Origin: Alkaliphilus oremlandii OhILAs
GTDB lineage: Bacteria > Bacillota > Clostridia > Peptostreptococcales > Natronincolaceae
NCBI RefSeq assembly: GCF_000018325.1
Contig: NC_009922.1
Coordinates: 62,001 to 126,000 of the forward strand
Direction of reading: 5' to 3'
DNA length: 64,000 bases
Shown here: one piece after another, positions 29,274-38,891 of the stretch
Position numbering within the stretch: the stretch's first letter is position 1
Layout: each line of letters starts with the position of its first letter
Program-made: the position numbers and the translations under genes
Notes under the pieces: generated by a model
Databases searched by the model: none
Seen by the model: only the letters and a program-made list of their open reading frames with translations
What the model was told of the DNA's origin: nothing

Positions 29274-29312
29274 TAACATATAAGCAAAACATGGATAGGA
29301 AGGGGTGGCGAA

Positions 29313-31415
29313 GTGAAAAAGAAGTTAGCGATTCTATGCTATAGCAATGGAACTTTAGAAATATATTACGAGCAGATTCAAAGCCTCTTTCAGGATAATT
29401 TGATTATTGAAAAATACTGTCTGGAGAATGGGCCAATTCAAAAGGAGATCGTAGCCGATTTAATTTTACTGCCTTCCTTCGACGCCTTTGAGAAAGTAAG
29501 ACATCTGATAAAAAAGGTGGATAAGGTTCTATTTGCAGATCGAACGATTTCAAAAGGTGGTTTAGATAAGATGATGGACATTGAAGAGGGAACAGAAGCA
29601 TTTTTCCTAGACGAAAGCATGGAGATGTCCAAGCAAATGGTATCCACACTCTATGAAATTGGAGTGGATCATATGAATCTGACCCCTATTTGTCCAACGA
29701 CAGAGGGTAATTTTAAAGAGAAAATGATCATCGTTTTAGGTAAATCTAGTAACATTCCTCTGAACACCACAAATATCCTCAATATTGGCAACAGTCTTTT
29801 AGATATTAATACCATCATTGAAATTGGCGTTCGATTGGATTATTTACATATATTAAATCGACAGAACATCGGAAAGAGCTATAAGGAAATTGCAACGGCC
29901 AATTACGGACTCTCTCGAATTCTAGGCATGACGAACATGTCGGAGGGGCAATTGGATATACTCTTGCAGGTCATTGACGATGGCTTAATAGGTATTGATG
30001 CCAAGGGAAGTATCTTTTTATATAATGAAAACGCAGGAGAAATAGTGGGTTATACAAGGGAAGATGTGGTTCATAGAGATGGTATTCTGCTGTTTCCTCA
30101 AATTCCTTTTAAGGATGTCCTAGAAAATCTAAGGTCTGTAAGAGAGATCTTAATTAAGATCAATGGCGTGGATTTAATCGTATCTGTAGATCCTATCGTC
30201 CACTCCGAACGATTATATGGTGCTGTGGCCATTATTCGAAGGTTCAGCGATGCAGAGAGTCAGCAGCATCGATTGAGAGCAAAAGTTATAGGCAAGGGTC
30301 ATAAGGCAAAATATAACTTTGGGGACATCGTTGGAGAAAGCGAGAACATAAAGAAAACCATAGAGATCGCAAAGCGGATGGCAAGGTCCAATTCCTCCAT
30401 ATTGATCACTGGGGAAAGCGGCACTGGAAAAGAATTGTTTGCACAGGCAATTCATAATAACTCCAAAAGAAGAAATTTTCAGTTTGTCGCCATCAATTGT
30501 GGTGCCCTACCAGAAAGCCTTTTGGAAAGTGAGCTTTTTGGATATGAAGAAGGTGCTTTTACCGGTGCTAGAAAAGGAGGAAAGTCAGGATTATTCGAGC
30601 TTGCCCATAACGGCACCTTATTTTTAGATGAAATAGGGGAGATGCCGCCCAGCCTTCAGATGAGGCTGCTGAGGGTTCTTCAAGAGAGAGAGGTCATGCG
30701 CCTGGGCGGAGATAGCATCATCAATGTGGATATTCGAATTATTGCTGCAACCAATAAGAATCTGAAAGAGATGATGGCAACGGGAGGATTCAGAGAAGAT
30801 CTATATTACAGATTGAATGTCCTACCTCTAAAGATTCCACCTTTAAGATCTAGGAAAAAGGATATTGAAACCCTAGTAGATCGGTTTAGAGCAGAGTTTA
30901 GAGGGTCCTTCGTTTTATCTCAAATGGCAAAGGATGTACTTTTATCCTACAACTGGAAGGGAAATGTAAGGGAGCTAAAAAACTATATAGAATACTTGGT
31001 GAGTCTAGAAATAAAAGAAGTCGATGTAAAAGATCTGCCCTTTGAAATTTTTGAAGAGGTGGAAGGAAATATTCTTCTAGAGGAGGATGCGGAAGCCATC
31101 GTCAGCTCTGAAGAAAGAAATATTTATAATGACTTGAAGGAAGATGCAGGAAAAGACCTACCGAAGTATATTTTTATATTAGAGGAATTGGAAAAAGCGT
31201 TCTTAAGCAATAAAAGGTTGGGACGAAGAAGCCTACTGACTATTGCCAAACAGAAGAAAATGTTCCTAGGAGAACAGGAAATTCGGAACATGCTCCTTTA
31301 TTTAGAAAGCAAGGGCATGGTAGAGGTTTATAAAGGACGGGGCGGTACCCTGATTACGGATCGGGGGAAAAATATTTTAAACTATTATGCAAAGAGCAAA
31401 GGGTTTAATGGGTAG
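29313..31415 (+). CDS. Sigma-54-dependent transcriptional activator of the ior-buk operon (inferred)
   Basis: A 700-residue bacterial enhancer-binding protein. Residues 1-~215 are an unrecognised sensor region, then a PAS domain (~220-320, LLQVIDDGLIGIDAKGSIFLYN). The AAA+ domain has Walker A GESGTGKE (367-374), the sigma-54 contact loop GAFTGA (414-419) and Walker B GTLFLDEIGEM. The C-terminus lacks the usual Fis-type helix-turn-helix; it looks like a winged helix (EIRNMLLYLESKGMVEVYKGRGG). GTG 29313 follows GAAGGGGTGG. The next gene, iorA, has a -24/-12 promoter, so this protein probably activates it in response to an aromatic amino acid or its keto acid. The effector is inferred. Confidence 0.88.
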   Translation: MKKKLAILCYSNGTLEIYYEQIQSLFQDNLIIEKYCLENGPIQKEIVADLILLPSFDAFEKVRHLIKKVDKVLFADRTISKGGLDKMMDIEEGTEAFFLDESMEMSKQMVSTLYEIGVDHMNLTPICPTTEGNFKEKMIIVLGKSSNIPLNTTNILNIGNSLLDINTIIEIGVRLDYLHILNRQNIGKSYKEIATANYGLSRILGMTNMSEGQLDILLQVIDDGLIGIDAKGSIFLYNENAGEIVGYTREDVVHRDGILLFPQIPFKDVLENLRSVREILIKINGVDLIVSVDPIVHSERLYGAVAIIRRFSDAESQQHRLRAKVIGKGHKAKYNFGDIVGESENIKKTIEIAKRMARSNSSILITGESGTGKELFAQAIHNNSKRRNFQFVAINCGALPESLLESELFGYEEGAFTGARKGGKSGLFELAHNGTLFLDEIGEMPPSLQMRLLRVLQEREVMRLGGDSIINVDIRIIAATNKNLKEMMATGGFREDLYYRLNVLPLKIPPLRSRKKDIETLVDRFRAEFRGSFVLSQMAKDVLLSYNWKGNVRELKNYIEYLVSLEIKEVDVKDLPFEIFEEVEGNILLEEDAEAIVSSEERNIYNDLKEDAGKDLPKYIFILEELEKAFLSNKRLGRRSLLTIAKQKKMFLGEQEIRNMLLYLESKGMVEVYKGRGGTLITDRGKNILNYYAKSKGFNG

Positions 31416-31508
31416 GGTTATTCACCCTTTAATCCCTATTATTTTTGTAATCCTACCAAAAAAGTAGCAAAAATGGACAAAAAGTCTAAATATTTAGTTA
31501 AATTGAAT

Positions 31509-31524
31509 TGGCATAGAAATTGCA
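31509..31524 (+). promoter_or_regulatory. Sigma-54 promoter of iorA
   Basis: TGGCATAGAAATTGCA has GG at -24 and GC at -12 exactly 12 bases apart, a close match to TGGCAC-N5-TTGCA. It lies 79 bp before iorA and directly after the gene for a sigma-54 activator. Confidence 0.88.
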
Positions 31525-31602
31525 CATATTGTAATAAGATGAATTATTAAATTAAAACTACTATCCATTTCAAATTGAATCGAAATAGAAGGGGGATACA
31601 AA

Positions 31603-33381
31603 ATGAAACAGTTACTTACAGGTAATGAGGCAGTTGCCCGTGGTGCATACGAAGCAGGGATTACATATGCAGCGGCTTATCCAGGTACGCCCAGTACAGA
31701 AATACTAGAGAACATTGCACCCTACAAGAAGGAAATCATAGCAGAATGGGCACCCAATGAAAAGGTAGCCTTAGAATCGGCGATTGGGGCATCCGTTGTA
31801 GGTGCAAGAGCACTGGCTGCAATGAAGCACGTGGGCGTAAACGTTGCTGCCGACCCATTGTTTTCTTATGCATATACAGGAGTGAATGGGGGCTTGGTAT
31901 TGGTTTCAGCCGATGATCCAGGGTGTCATTCCTCCCAGAATGAGCAGGACAACAGACTGTATGCCAAGTTTGCAAAGGTAGCAATGGTAGAACCAAGTGA
32001 TAGTCAAGAGTGTAAAGACATGGTAAAGGCTGCTGTAGAAATCAGTGAACGTTTTGATACCATCGTCATCTTAAGAATGACAACGAGAATCTGCCACGGT
32101 AAGGGCGTCGTTGAGTTTGGTGAAAGAGAAGAAGTAGGGCTAAAGCCTTATGTGAAAAACCCTCAAAAATATGCAACAGTACCAGCCAATGCAAGGGCTC
32201 TAAGATTTGTAGTAGAGGATCGATTGGCAGCGTTAGAGAAATTCTCCAATGAAACAGACTTGAACTTCTTTGAATGGAATGATAAGAAAATTGGCATTAT
32301 TTCATCCAGCGTATCCTACCAATATGCCAAGGATGTATTTGGTGATACAGTTTCTTATCTAAAGCTGGGCTTTACCCATCCACTTCCAATGGATAAGATC
32401 AAGGAGTTTGCCAAAGAAGTAGAAACGCTTTACGTAATAGAAGAGCTAGAGCCATATATTGAAGATCAAATAAAAGCAGCAGGAATTCACTGTATTGGTA
32501 AGGATAAAATTACAGGAATTGGTGAGCTGAATCCGGATATTATCGCAAAGTCTTTGCTTGGTGAAGAAAGGGAAATGGTGGACTACGATAGAAGCATTGC
32601 AGTAAACAGACCGCCAACACTTTGTGCAGGATGTCCGCACAGAGGATTCTTCTATGAGCTTAGCAAGAAAAAAGACATCATCGTGAACGGCGATATCGGA
32701 TGTTATGGCTTAGGGGTAGCGCCGCCGCTGAGCACTGTAGATACCATTATTTGTATGGGCGCAAGTGTTAGCATGGCCCATGGTGCTCAAAAGGTATTAA
32801 ACAGGCATGATGTCAATAAGAGAATGGTGGCGGTTATCGGCGATTCTACTTTCTTTCATACAGGTATAAATTCACTGATGGATACGATGTACAATAGAGG
32901 GAATACGATTAATGTGATCTTAGACAATAGAATTACAGGAATGACAGGACATCAAGAAAACCCAGGAACGGGATACACCCTTCAAGGAATGCCAACAAAG
33001 GAAATCGACATTACGGCTTTATGCAAGGCTATTGGCGTGGAGCACGTAAGAACCATCAATCCTTTAGACCTGAAAGAAGGCAAAGAAGCCTTAGAATGGG
33101 CAATGGCATTGGATGAGCCTTGTGTTATTATTACGAGATGGCCATGTGTACTAAAGAGCTTATCTCCTGAAGATAAGAAGGAGTTTGGGGACTATAAAGG
33201 TCTATGTGAAGTGAACCACGAAAAATGCATTGGATGTAAAATGTGTATCAAAACCGGTTGTCCTGCACTTCGATTCGATAAAGAAACAAAAAAAGTGACC
33301 ATCGATAAGACGCAATGTGTAGGCTGTACCGTTTGCCTTCAAGTTTGTCCAGTAAAAGCAATCAGTAAGGTGGGTGAATAA
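31603..33381 (+). CDS. iorA: Indolepyruvate:ferredoxin oxidoreductase, alpha subunit
   Basis: A 592-residue thiamine-diphosphate enzyme subunit. It oxidatively decarboxylates aryl-pyruvates, made by transamination of Trp, Phe and Tyr, to aryl-acetyl-CoA and reduces ferredoxin. The N-terminal pyrimidine-binding domain begins LLTGNEAVARGAYEAG. The TPP-binding domain has CAGCPHRGFFYEL and VIGDSTFFHTGINS. The C-terminus is a ferredoxin domain with two [4Fe-4S] motifs (CIGCKMCIKTGCP and CVGCTVCLQVCP). ATG 31603 follows AGAAGGGGGATACAAA. It is the first gene of the sigma-54 operon iorA-iorB-buk-hisC. Confidence 0.96.
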   Translation: MKQLLTGNEAVARGAYEAGITYAAAYPGTPSTEILENIAPYKKEIIAEWAPNEKVALESAIGASVVGARALAAMKHVGVNVAADPLFSYAYTGVNGGLVLVSADDPGCHSSQNEQDNRLYAKFAKVAMVEPSDSQECKDMVKAAVEISERFDTIVILRMTTRICHGKGVVEFGEREEVGLKPYVKNPQKYATVPANARALRFVVEDRLAALEKFSNETDLNFFEWNDKKIGIISSSVSYQYAKDVFGDTVSYLKLGFTHPLPMDKIKEFAKEVETLYVIEELEPYIEDQIKAAGIHCIGKDKITGIGELNPDIIAKSLLGEEREMVDYDRSIAVNRPPTLCAGCPHRGFFYELSKKKDIIVNGDIGCYGLGVAPPLSTVDTIICMGASVSMAHGAQKVLNRHDVNKRMVAVIGDSTFFHTGINSLMDTMYNRGNTINVILDNRITGMTGHQENPGTGYTLQGMPTKEIDITALCKAIGVEHVRTINPLDLKEGKEALEWAMALDEPCVIITRWPCVLKSLSPEDKKEFGDYKGLCEVNHEKCIGCKMCIKTGCPALRFDKETKKVTIDKTQCVGCTVCLQVCPVKAISKVGE

Positions 33382-33382
33382 T

Positions 33383-33961
33383 ATGTCAGAAGTTAAGAGT
33401 CTATTATTAGTTGGCGTTGGCGGACAAGGGACGATTCTTGCGAGTAAAATATTATCGGCAGGTCTACTGGATGCTGGCTACGATGTTAAAATGTCAGAGG
33501 TTCACGGTATGGCGCAGAGAGGTGGCAGCGTGACCACACAGGTTCGATACGGTAAGAAGGTTCATGCACCAATTATCGGAAAGGGTCAAGCGGATATTCT
33601 AGTTTCATTTGAGGCCATGGAAGCCCTTCGGTGGTTAGAGTTTTTAAATCCTAAGGGTAGAGCTGTCGTGAATGACTTTAAAATTCCATCGGCACCAATT
33701 TTAATGGGGAATGTGGATTATCCAGAGGGTGTCATAGAAACAATAAAAGAAAAAGTGAATACCAGTATATTAGACGCAGGGCAAATAGCAGAACGCATCG
33801 GCAACCCAAAAACGATGAATATTGTACTTTTAGGCGCTTTGGTTAAGGCGATGGGACTGACAGACATTGACTGGGAGAAAGCTATCCGAGAAAATGTAAA
33901 AGAGCAATTTGTAGAGATTAATATCAAGGCCTTTGAGGAAGGTATGAAGGCTGTAGCGTAG
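33383..33961 (+). CDS. iorB: Indolepyruvate:ferredoxin oxidoreductase, beta subunit
   Basis: A 192-residue gamma-type oxidoreductase subunit that completes the IorAB complex. It begins with LLLVGVGGQGTILASKIL and contains VHGMAQRGGSVTTQVRYG, both typical of the POR/KOR gamma domain. ATG 33383 is used because AAGGTGGGTG ends 7 nt upstream. A GTG at 33374 lies inside that ribosome site and overlaps iorA. It is one base beyond the iorA stop, so translation is coupled. Confidence 0.95.
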   Translation: MSEVKSLLLVGVGGQGTILASKILSAGLLDAGYDVKMSEVHGMAQRGGSVTTQVRYGKKVHAPIIGKGQADILVSFEAMEALRWLEFLNPKGRAVVNDFKIPSAPILMGNVDYPEGVIETIKEKVNTSILDAGQIAERIGNPKTMNIVLLGALVKAMGLTDIDWEKAIRENVKEQFVEINIKAFEEGMKAVA

Positions 33962-33996
33962 TAAAAGAATCCACATTATTTAAGGGAGGAAATTCA

Positions 33997-35061
33997 GTGT
34001 CTTTTAAAATACTAGCGATCAACCCAGGTTCAACTTCAACAAAAATAGCAATCTATGAGGATACAAAGGAGATATCTAAAAAGAATATTGAGCATCCAAG
34101 TGATGAAATTGCAAAGTACAACAAAATTACAGATCAATATGAAATGAGATACAAACAAATCCTAAGCTTTTTAGAGGAAAATAATTTTGATATCAAGAGT
34201 CTTTCTGCCGTTGTAGGTAGAGGAGGTCCGCTGCCGCCAGTACGCTCTGGTGCATATAAAGTAAACGATGCCATGGTAGATCGACTAAAGAATAGACCGA
34301 TTATTGAGCATGCATCGAACCTAGGCTCTATCATAGCGAAGGAAATCGCAGATTCTATCGGTGTCAATGCTTATATCTACGATTCTATCTCTGTAGATGA
34401 ATTAGATGATATTGCAAGAATTTCAGGTTTGGCAGAGATCGAAAGACAGAGTTTAACCCATTGCTTGAACATGAGAGCTGCGGCCATAAAGACTGCTGGT
34501 AATATAGGAAAGGCCTATAAGGATTGTAACTTTGTGGTGGCGCACTTAGGTGGAGGTATTTCCTTAAGTGCCCATCGCCAAGGAAAGATGGTGGATATGG
34601 TATCCGATGTTGAGGGGCCATTTTCTCCAGAAAGAGCAGGGGTTTTGCCGACGGATAAGCTTGTCAGCATGTGCTATACCACAGAGCAATCTGTTGTAAA
34701 TAAAAAGCTGAGGGGTAAAGGTGGTTTAGTATCCTATCTCAATACCAACAGCGCCTTAGAGGTACAAGATCGAATCGATAATGGTGATGAGTACGCAAAG
34801 CTTGTTTATGAAGCCATGGCGTATCAAATCGCCAAAGCCATTGGTCAGCTTTCTGTGGTATTGGAGGGAAATATCGATCGAATTATATTAACTGGTGGTA
34901 TTGCATATTCAAAAATGCTGATGGATTGGATTGTAAAAAGAGTATCGTTCATTGCGCCAATAGAAATTCTACCTGGAGAAAATGAACTAGAATCCTTAGC
35001 CCTTGGAACCTTACGAGTACTAAAGGGAGAAGAAGAAGCATACGAATATGATTTAGATTAA
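33997..35061 (+). CDS. buk: Butyrate kinase-family acyl kinase
   Basis: A 354-residue ASKHA-fold kinase that exchanges phosphate between acyl-phosphate and ADP to give ATP. It starts [20 protein letters not shown], has [19 protein letters not shown] and [19 protein letters not shown], and ends with [17 protein letters not shown]. The length fits butyrate kinase. GTG 33997 follows GGGAGGAAATTC. In this operon it probably makes ATP from the aryl-acetyl-CoA produced by IorAB, via an acyl-phosphate. However, no phosphotransacylase (ptb) is adjacent, so the partner enzyme must lie elsewhere. The substrate is inferred from context. Confidence 0.92.
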
Positions 35062-35090
35062 TCTATAATTTTGAGGGGAGTGTCGTTGAT

Positions 35091-36206
35091 ATGACTACAA
35101 ATTTATTTAGAAAAGAGCTGGAGGTTTTAAAGCCTTATGTACCGGGAAAACCAATTGAAGAGGTGCAGAAAGAATACGGCATCGATCAGATCGAGAAATT
35201 AGCATCTAATGAAAATCCGTTAGGACCTTCTCCAAAGGCTGTGGAAGCAATTATGAGAGAAGTTCAGCACATTAATATTTATCCAGATGCTTATGCAATG
35301 AAGCTGAAAGAGGAAATTGCTAAAAGAACCAATTTAACTCATGAAAATATCATTACAGGAAATGGTGGAGAGCAGATTATACAACTCATAGCGCAGACTT
35401 TTATCAATCCTGGAGACGAAGCGATTATGGCAGATACTACATTTGGTCTATACGAAACAAGTGTGCTGAATATGAAGGGTGTACCTGTTATTCTTCCGTT
35501 AAAGGACTACAAACATGATTTAGATGGATTTGTTGAGAAAATCAATGAAAATACAAAGATCATCTATATCTGTAATCCAAACAACCCTGTCGGTAATATC
35601 TTAAGCAAAGAAGAAATGGAAGGTTTCGTTGCAAGGGTTCCAGAAAATGTGGTGATTGTATTGGATGAAGCATATTACGATTACGCAAAAGTGAATCCAG
35701 AGTACCCAGAGTCTTTGGATGTCTTAGCAAAAAGACCGAATACTGTGATCCTAAGAACCTTCTCTAAGGTAGGCGGTATTGCAGGCGTAAGGGTAGGGTA
35801 TGCTCTTACATCAAAGGAAATTGCATCTCAAATGAGCAAGGTAAAAGATGTATTTAACGTAAATATACTAGCTCAGGCTGCTGCTTTAGGCGTGTTAGAA
35901 GATACAGAGCATATAGAGAAAACAGTGAAGCTGAATTATGAATCCCTAGGGATGATGGAAAAGTATTGTGAAGAAAATGATCTGGAGTATATAAAATCCA
36001 ATGCAAACTTTATGTTTATGAATATAGGGACACATTCTAAGCCTGTATTTGAAGAGCTGATGAAGCAAGGAATCATCATAAGACCGGGATTCCTATGGAA
36101 GTGGGATAACTGGATTCGAGTAAGTACAGGAACATTAGAGCAAACAGAGAAGTTCATCGATAAGCTGGATGGCATCCTAAATAAAGGAACATGCTGCTGC
36201 GGCTAA
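35091..36206 (+). CDS. HisC-like aromatic aminotransferase
   Basis: A 371-residue fold-type I aminotransferase in the histidinol-phosphate aminotransferase (HisC) subfamily. Signatures are [38 protein letters not shown], the PLP lysine K226 in [15 protein letters not shown] and the substrate-Arg region IRVSTGT. Next to iorAB and buk it most likely transaminates Trp, Phe or Tyr to the keto acids used by IorAB, rather than serving histidine synthesis; no other his genes are nearby. It ends in an unusual GTCCCG tail, three consecutive cysteines that could bind metal. ATG 35091 follows TTGAGGGGAGTG. It ends the operon at a bidirectional terminator. Confidence 0.88.
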
Positions 36207-36227
36207 TAAATAATTTGATACGGTAGA

Positions 36228-36265
36228 AATAAGGTGGCATTCCATGGGATGCCACCTTATTTTAA
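36228..36265. terminator. Bidirectional terminator after hisC
   Basis: AATAAGGTGGCAT (36228-36240) pairs perfectly with ATGCCACCTTATT (36249-36261). It overlaps the stop of the convergent small gene at 36257 and serves both. Confidence 0.9.
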
Positions 36266-36547
36266 TGGTTTACTGCAATGAGGACATTTTTTAGGGAAGA
36301 TATGGTATCTTCCAATAGCTTTTTTACAATAAGGACATCTTCGTAAAAGAACGACAGCAATGATAAGCACCGTAGATAGAGTTAAAAGAAATTCCATTAC
36401 TCTATATAGCCTTGGGTTGGTGTGTTGAGACAATAAAGCAAAAATAAAGAGCATAGGAACTGAAACTAGAGCTAAGGTCGTCACATATATGAGGATCGAC
36501 TCTCTTTTTTGGAATTTCTTTTTATTGTGATCATCATCTTGCTTCAT
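36257..36547 (-). CDS. Small membrane protein with C-terminal zinc ribbon
   Basis: A 96-residue protein with a basic start (KQDDDHNKKKFQKRESILI), two hydrophobic segments (residues ~18-40 and ~52-68) and a C-terminal zinc ribbon with CPYC and CPHC (RRCPYCKKAIGRY, PKKCPHCSKPLK). The four cysteines would bind one zinc on the cytoplasmic face. I recognise no characterised family. ATG 36547 follows AAAGGAGAATCTAT. It is convergent with hisC and shares its terminator. The function is unknown. Confidence 0.7.
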   Translation of the reverse strand: MKQDDDHNKKKFQKRESILIYVTTLALVSVPMLFIFALLSQHTNPRLYRVMEFLLTLSTVLIIAVVLLRRCPYCKKAIGRYHIFPKKCPHCSKPLK

Positions 36548-36780
36548 ATAGATTCTCCTTTACGCTACATAATGAAGTTTAAGTTCATGTGAATGGCGCA
36601 TCCCACCCACATAAATATTTAGATTATAAAATTAGTATATCAAAAATAGTAGGACTTGGAAGGAAATTGAAAGGAAAAGGAGAACTTTATTATAAAATAT
36701 TTTATTCGGAATCCATTTAAATTTAATACACATACGATAGAGTAACTATACTATTAGAAACAGCAGAAAGGAGTGATGCA

Positions 36781-37974
36781 ATGAACCAAGACAGAGAAAA
36801 AATCAATGGATTGATCGAGTATGTGAAGGGCATAAAAGATAATTTAAACGGGGCAGAGCTTTACTTAAAGTACAAAAGTGATATTGAAAATGTGAAGCCC
36901 CAAGAAGCTTTTGAAGTATTTTATGCATTACTAGAGGAAGGAATGGAGCCTAAAGAAGTTCTAGTTTTTTTAGATAAGATCATCAATGTCTTCTATAAAA
37001 GCCTGTCCCATCACCAATGGGAGAGACCTGCAAATGATAATTTTCTAGTGGATTTAATTCTTGAGAATGAGGCTCTTTTTGAAAGGGCAGAAGAGATAAA
37101 AATAGACTTAAAGGAAGAAAATTTAGAGATAAAGAAAGAAAAGCTGATTCCTAAGGTTAAGGCTCTTGAAGCGATCAAACACCACTATTTAAAAAAGGAA
37201 AATATCTTATTTCCTTATTTAGAAAAAACCATGGAGAAGTTCCATGGATTAAAAATTATGTGGGCATTACATGATGAAGTAAGAAATCGAATTCAGGAGA
37301 CTGTAAGTATTCTCCAATCAAAGGAAAGTGATGAAAAAGAGGTCAATGGCGTCATCGGAAAGCTATTCTTTGGAATCTTAGGGGTAGCGAAGAAAGAGAA
37401 TTTAATTCTTTTTCCAGCCGCAAGCGAGGTCTTAAGCCCTCAGGATTGGTACGACATGCATAAGCAAAGTCTGGAGTATGAATTTTCCTTCATAGAAAAA
37501 GCAAAAGAAGAGATCGAAATGTATCGCACAGATTCAGAGGGACGAACTGAGGTTTTCGAAGGAGAATACAAGCTGAAAACAGAAACGGGAGAATTGAGCC
37601 TCGAGCAGGTTGCAATGATTTTCAATGCATTGCCAGTAGATATGACCTTTGTAGATGAAAACAACAAGGTAAGATACTTTACGCGACCGAAGGATCGAAT
37701 ATTTCCTCGTTCTCCTGCGATTATCGGAAGGGATGTCAACAACTGTCACCCACCGGATAGTGTCCATATTGTCCAAAAAATCATAGAAGGGTTTAGAACT
37801 GGACAAAAGGATTCTGCAAAGTTTTGGATTGAGTTAAAGGGAAAAATGATCTTAATACAATATTTTGCACTAAGAGATGCGAAGGGCATCTATCGTGGAA
37901 CCTTAGAAGTGAGTCAAGATATAACCGAAATACGAGGATTGGAAGGGCAGAGAAGATTGCTAGATTGGGATTAA
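36781..37974 (+). CDS. DUF438/hemerythrin-like protein with PAS domain
   Basis: A 397-residue cytosolic protein. Residues ~1-75 match the DUF438 pattern (helical, LIEYVKGIKDNLNGAELYLKYK). Residues ~120-240 are a hemerythrin HHE-like helical bundle with candidate iron ligands (KHHYLKKENILFPYLE, WALHDEVR, KKENLILFPAA). Residues ~285-390 are a PAS domain (FNALPVDMTFVDENNKVRYF, FPRSPAIIGRDVNNCHP). Such proteins are thought to sense oxygen, NO or redox state. There is no kinase or output domain. ATG 36781 follows AGAAAGGAGTGATGCA. The gene appears to be alone. A domain search would settle the assignment. Confidence 0.8.
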   Translation: MNQDREKINGLIEYVKGIKDNLNGAELYLKYKSDIENVKPQEAFEVFYALLEEGMEPKEVLVFLDKIINVFYKSLSHHQWERPANDNFLVDLILENEALFERAEEIKIDLKEENLEIKKEKLIPKVKALEAIKHHYLKKENILFPYLEKTMEKFHGLKIMWALHDEVRNRIQETVSILQSKESDEKEVNGVIGKLFFGILGVAKKENLILFPAASEVLSPQDWYDMHKQSLEYEFSFIEKAKEEIEMYRTDSEGRTEVFEGEYKLKTETGELSLEQVAMIFNALPVDMTFVDENNKVRYFTRPKDRIFPRSPAIIGRDVNNCHPPDSVHIVQKIIEGFRTGQKDSAKFWIELKGKMILIQYFALRDAKGIYRGTLEVSQDITEIRGLEGQRRLLDWD

Positions 37975-38085
37975 GGAGAGTCATGCTTTTAGATTTTGAA
38001 TTAGAGCTCAGATTCTACACTCAATCATGATCGTGATGCAACAATCCATACGTAGATGAGAAATTTCGAAGAAAGAGGTGGACCC

Positions 38086-38802
38086 ATGTCAAAATTTTAT
38101 ACTGAAATATCCAAATACTATGATTATATATTTCCTACGGGGAAAGCACAGCTTCAGTTAATTAAAAAAATTGTGGGAGAGGCACCAAAAAATATTTTAG
38201 ACGTAGCCTGCGGCAGTGGTGGTTATGCCAAATCCTTAAACGATAGTGGACACCAGGTTACTGCCATAGACTTAGACCAAGAAATGGTACAAGCATTAAA
38301 AGCGAGGGATACAGGCATCGATGCTCGTGTGCTCAATATGTTAGATATAGAAGTGCTAAACAAAACCTTTGACTTGATTTTTTGCATCGGTAATTCTGTA
38401 GTACATCTCAATAATAACGAGGAAATCTACGAATTTCTAAAATCATGTAAAAACAGCTTGAAGGAAAATGGCCATTTATTAATTCAAATCGTGAATTACG
38501 ATAGAGTTTTGGCTCAAGATGTAAAACAATTACCGACAATAAAAAATGAAGATGTTCCTTTAGTTTTTGAGCGATATTATGACTATTGGCCAGAGCAACA
38601 TAAAATAAATTTTAGAACCATACTAAGAGTAAACGAAAATGTATTAGAAAATAGTGTTCTGCTTCATCCAATAAAATCTACAGAGTTTGTAGGCTTATTA
38701 GAGGAATTAGGATTTCAAGATATTCAGCTTTATGGAAGCTTCAATCAGGAGGCATACGACCCAATGGTCTCTTTTCCATTGATTATGGTAGCAAAGAAAT
38801 AA
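38086..38802 (+). CDS. Class I SAM-dependent methyltransferase
   Basis: A 238-residue Rossmann-fold methyltransferase. Motif I is ILDVACGSGGYAKSL, the acidic end of strand 2 is VTAIDLDQEMVQAL, and motif II/post-I is FDLIFCIGNSVVHLN. The C-terminal part has YDYWPEQHKINFRTI, common in small-molecule methyltransferases. The substrate is unknown. ATG 38086 follows AGAAAGAGGTGG; the longer frame from 38056 includes the ribosome site. It is followed 90 bp later by a lipoprotein gene and may share a transcript with it. Confidence 0.85.
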   Translation: MSKFYTEISKYYDYIFPTGKAQLQLIKKIVGEAPKNILDVACGSGGYAKSLNDSGHQVTAIDLDQEMVQALKARDTGIDARVLNMLDIEVLNKTFDLIFCIGNSVVHLNNNEEIYEFLKSCKNSLKENGHLLIQIVNYDRVLAQDVKQLPTIKNEDVPLVFERYYDYWPEQHKINFRTILRVNENVLENSVLLHPIKSTEFVGLLEELGFQDIQLYGSFNQEAYDPMVSFPLIMVAKK

Positions 38803-38891
38803 TAGGGATAGAGTTGGAAATCTATATTTTTTACTATGTAGACGAGGATATTCACGATTTCAGTTCTAAGAGACTCAAAGGAGGCCTTAAG

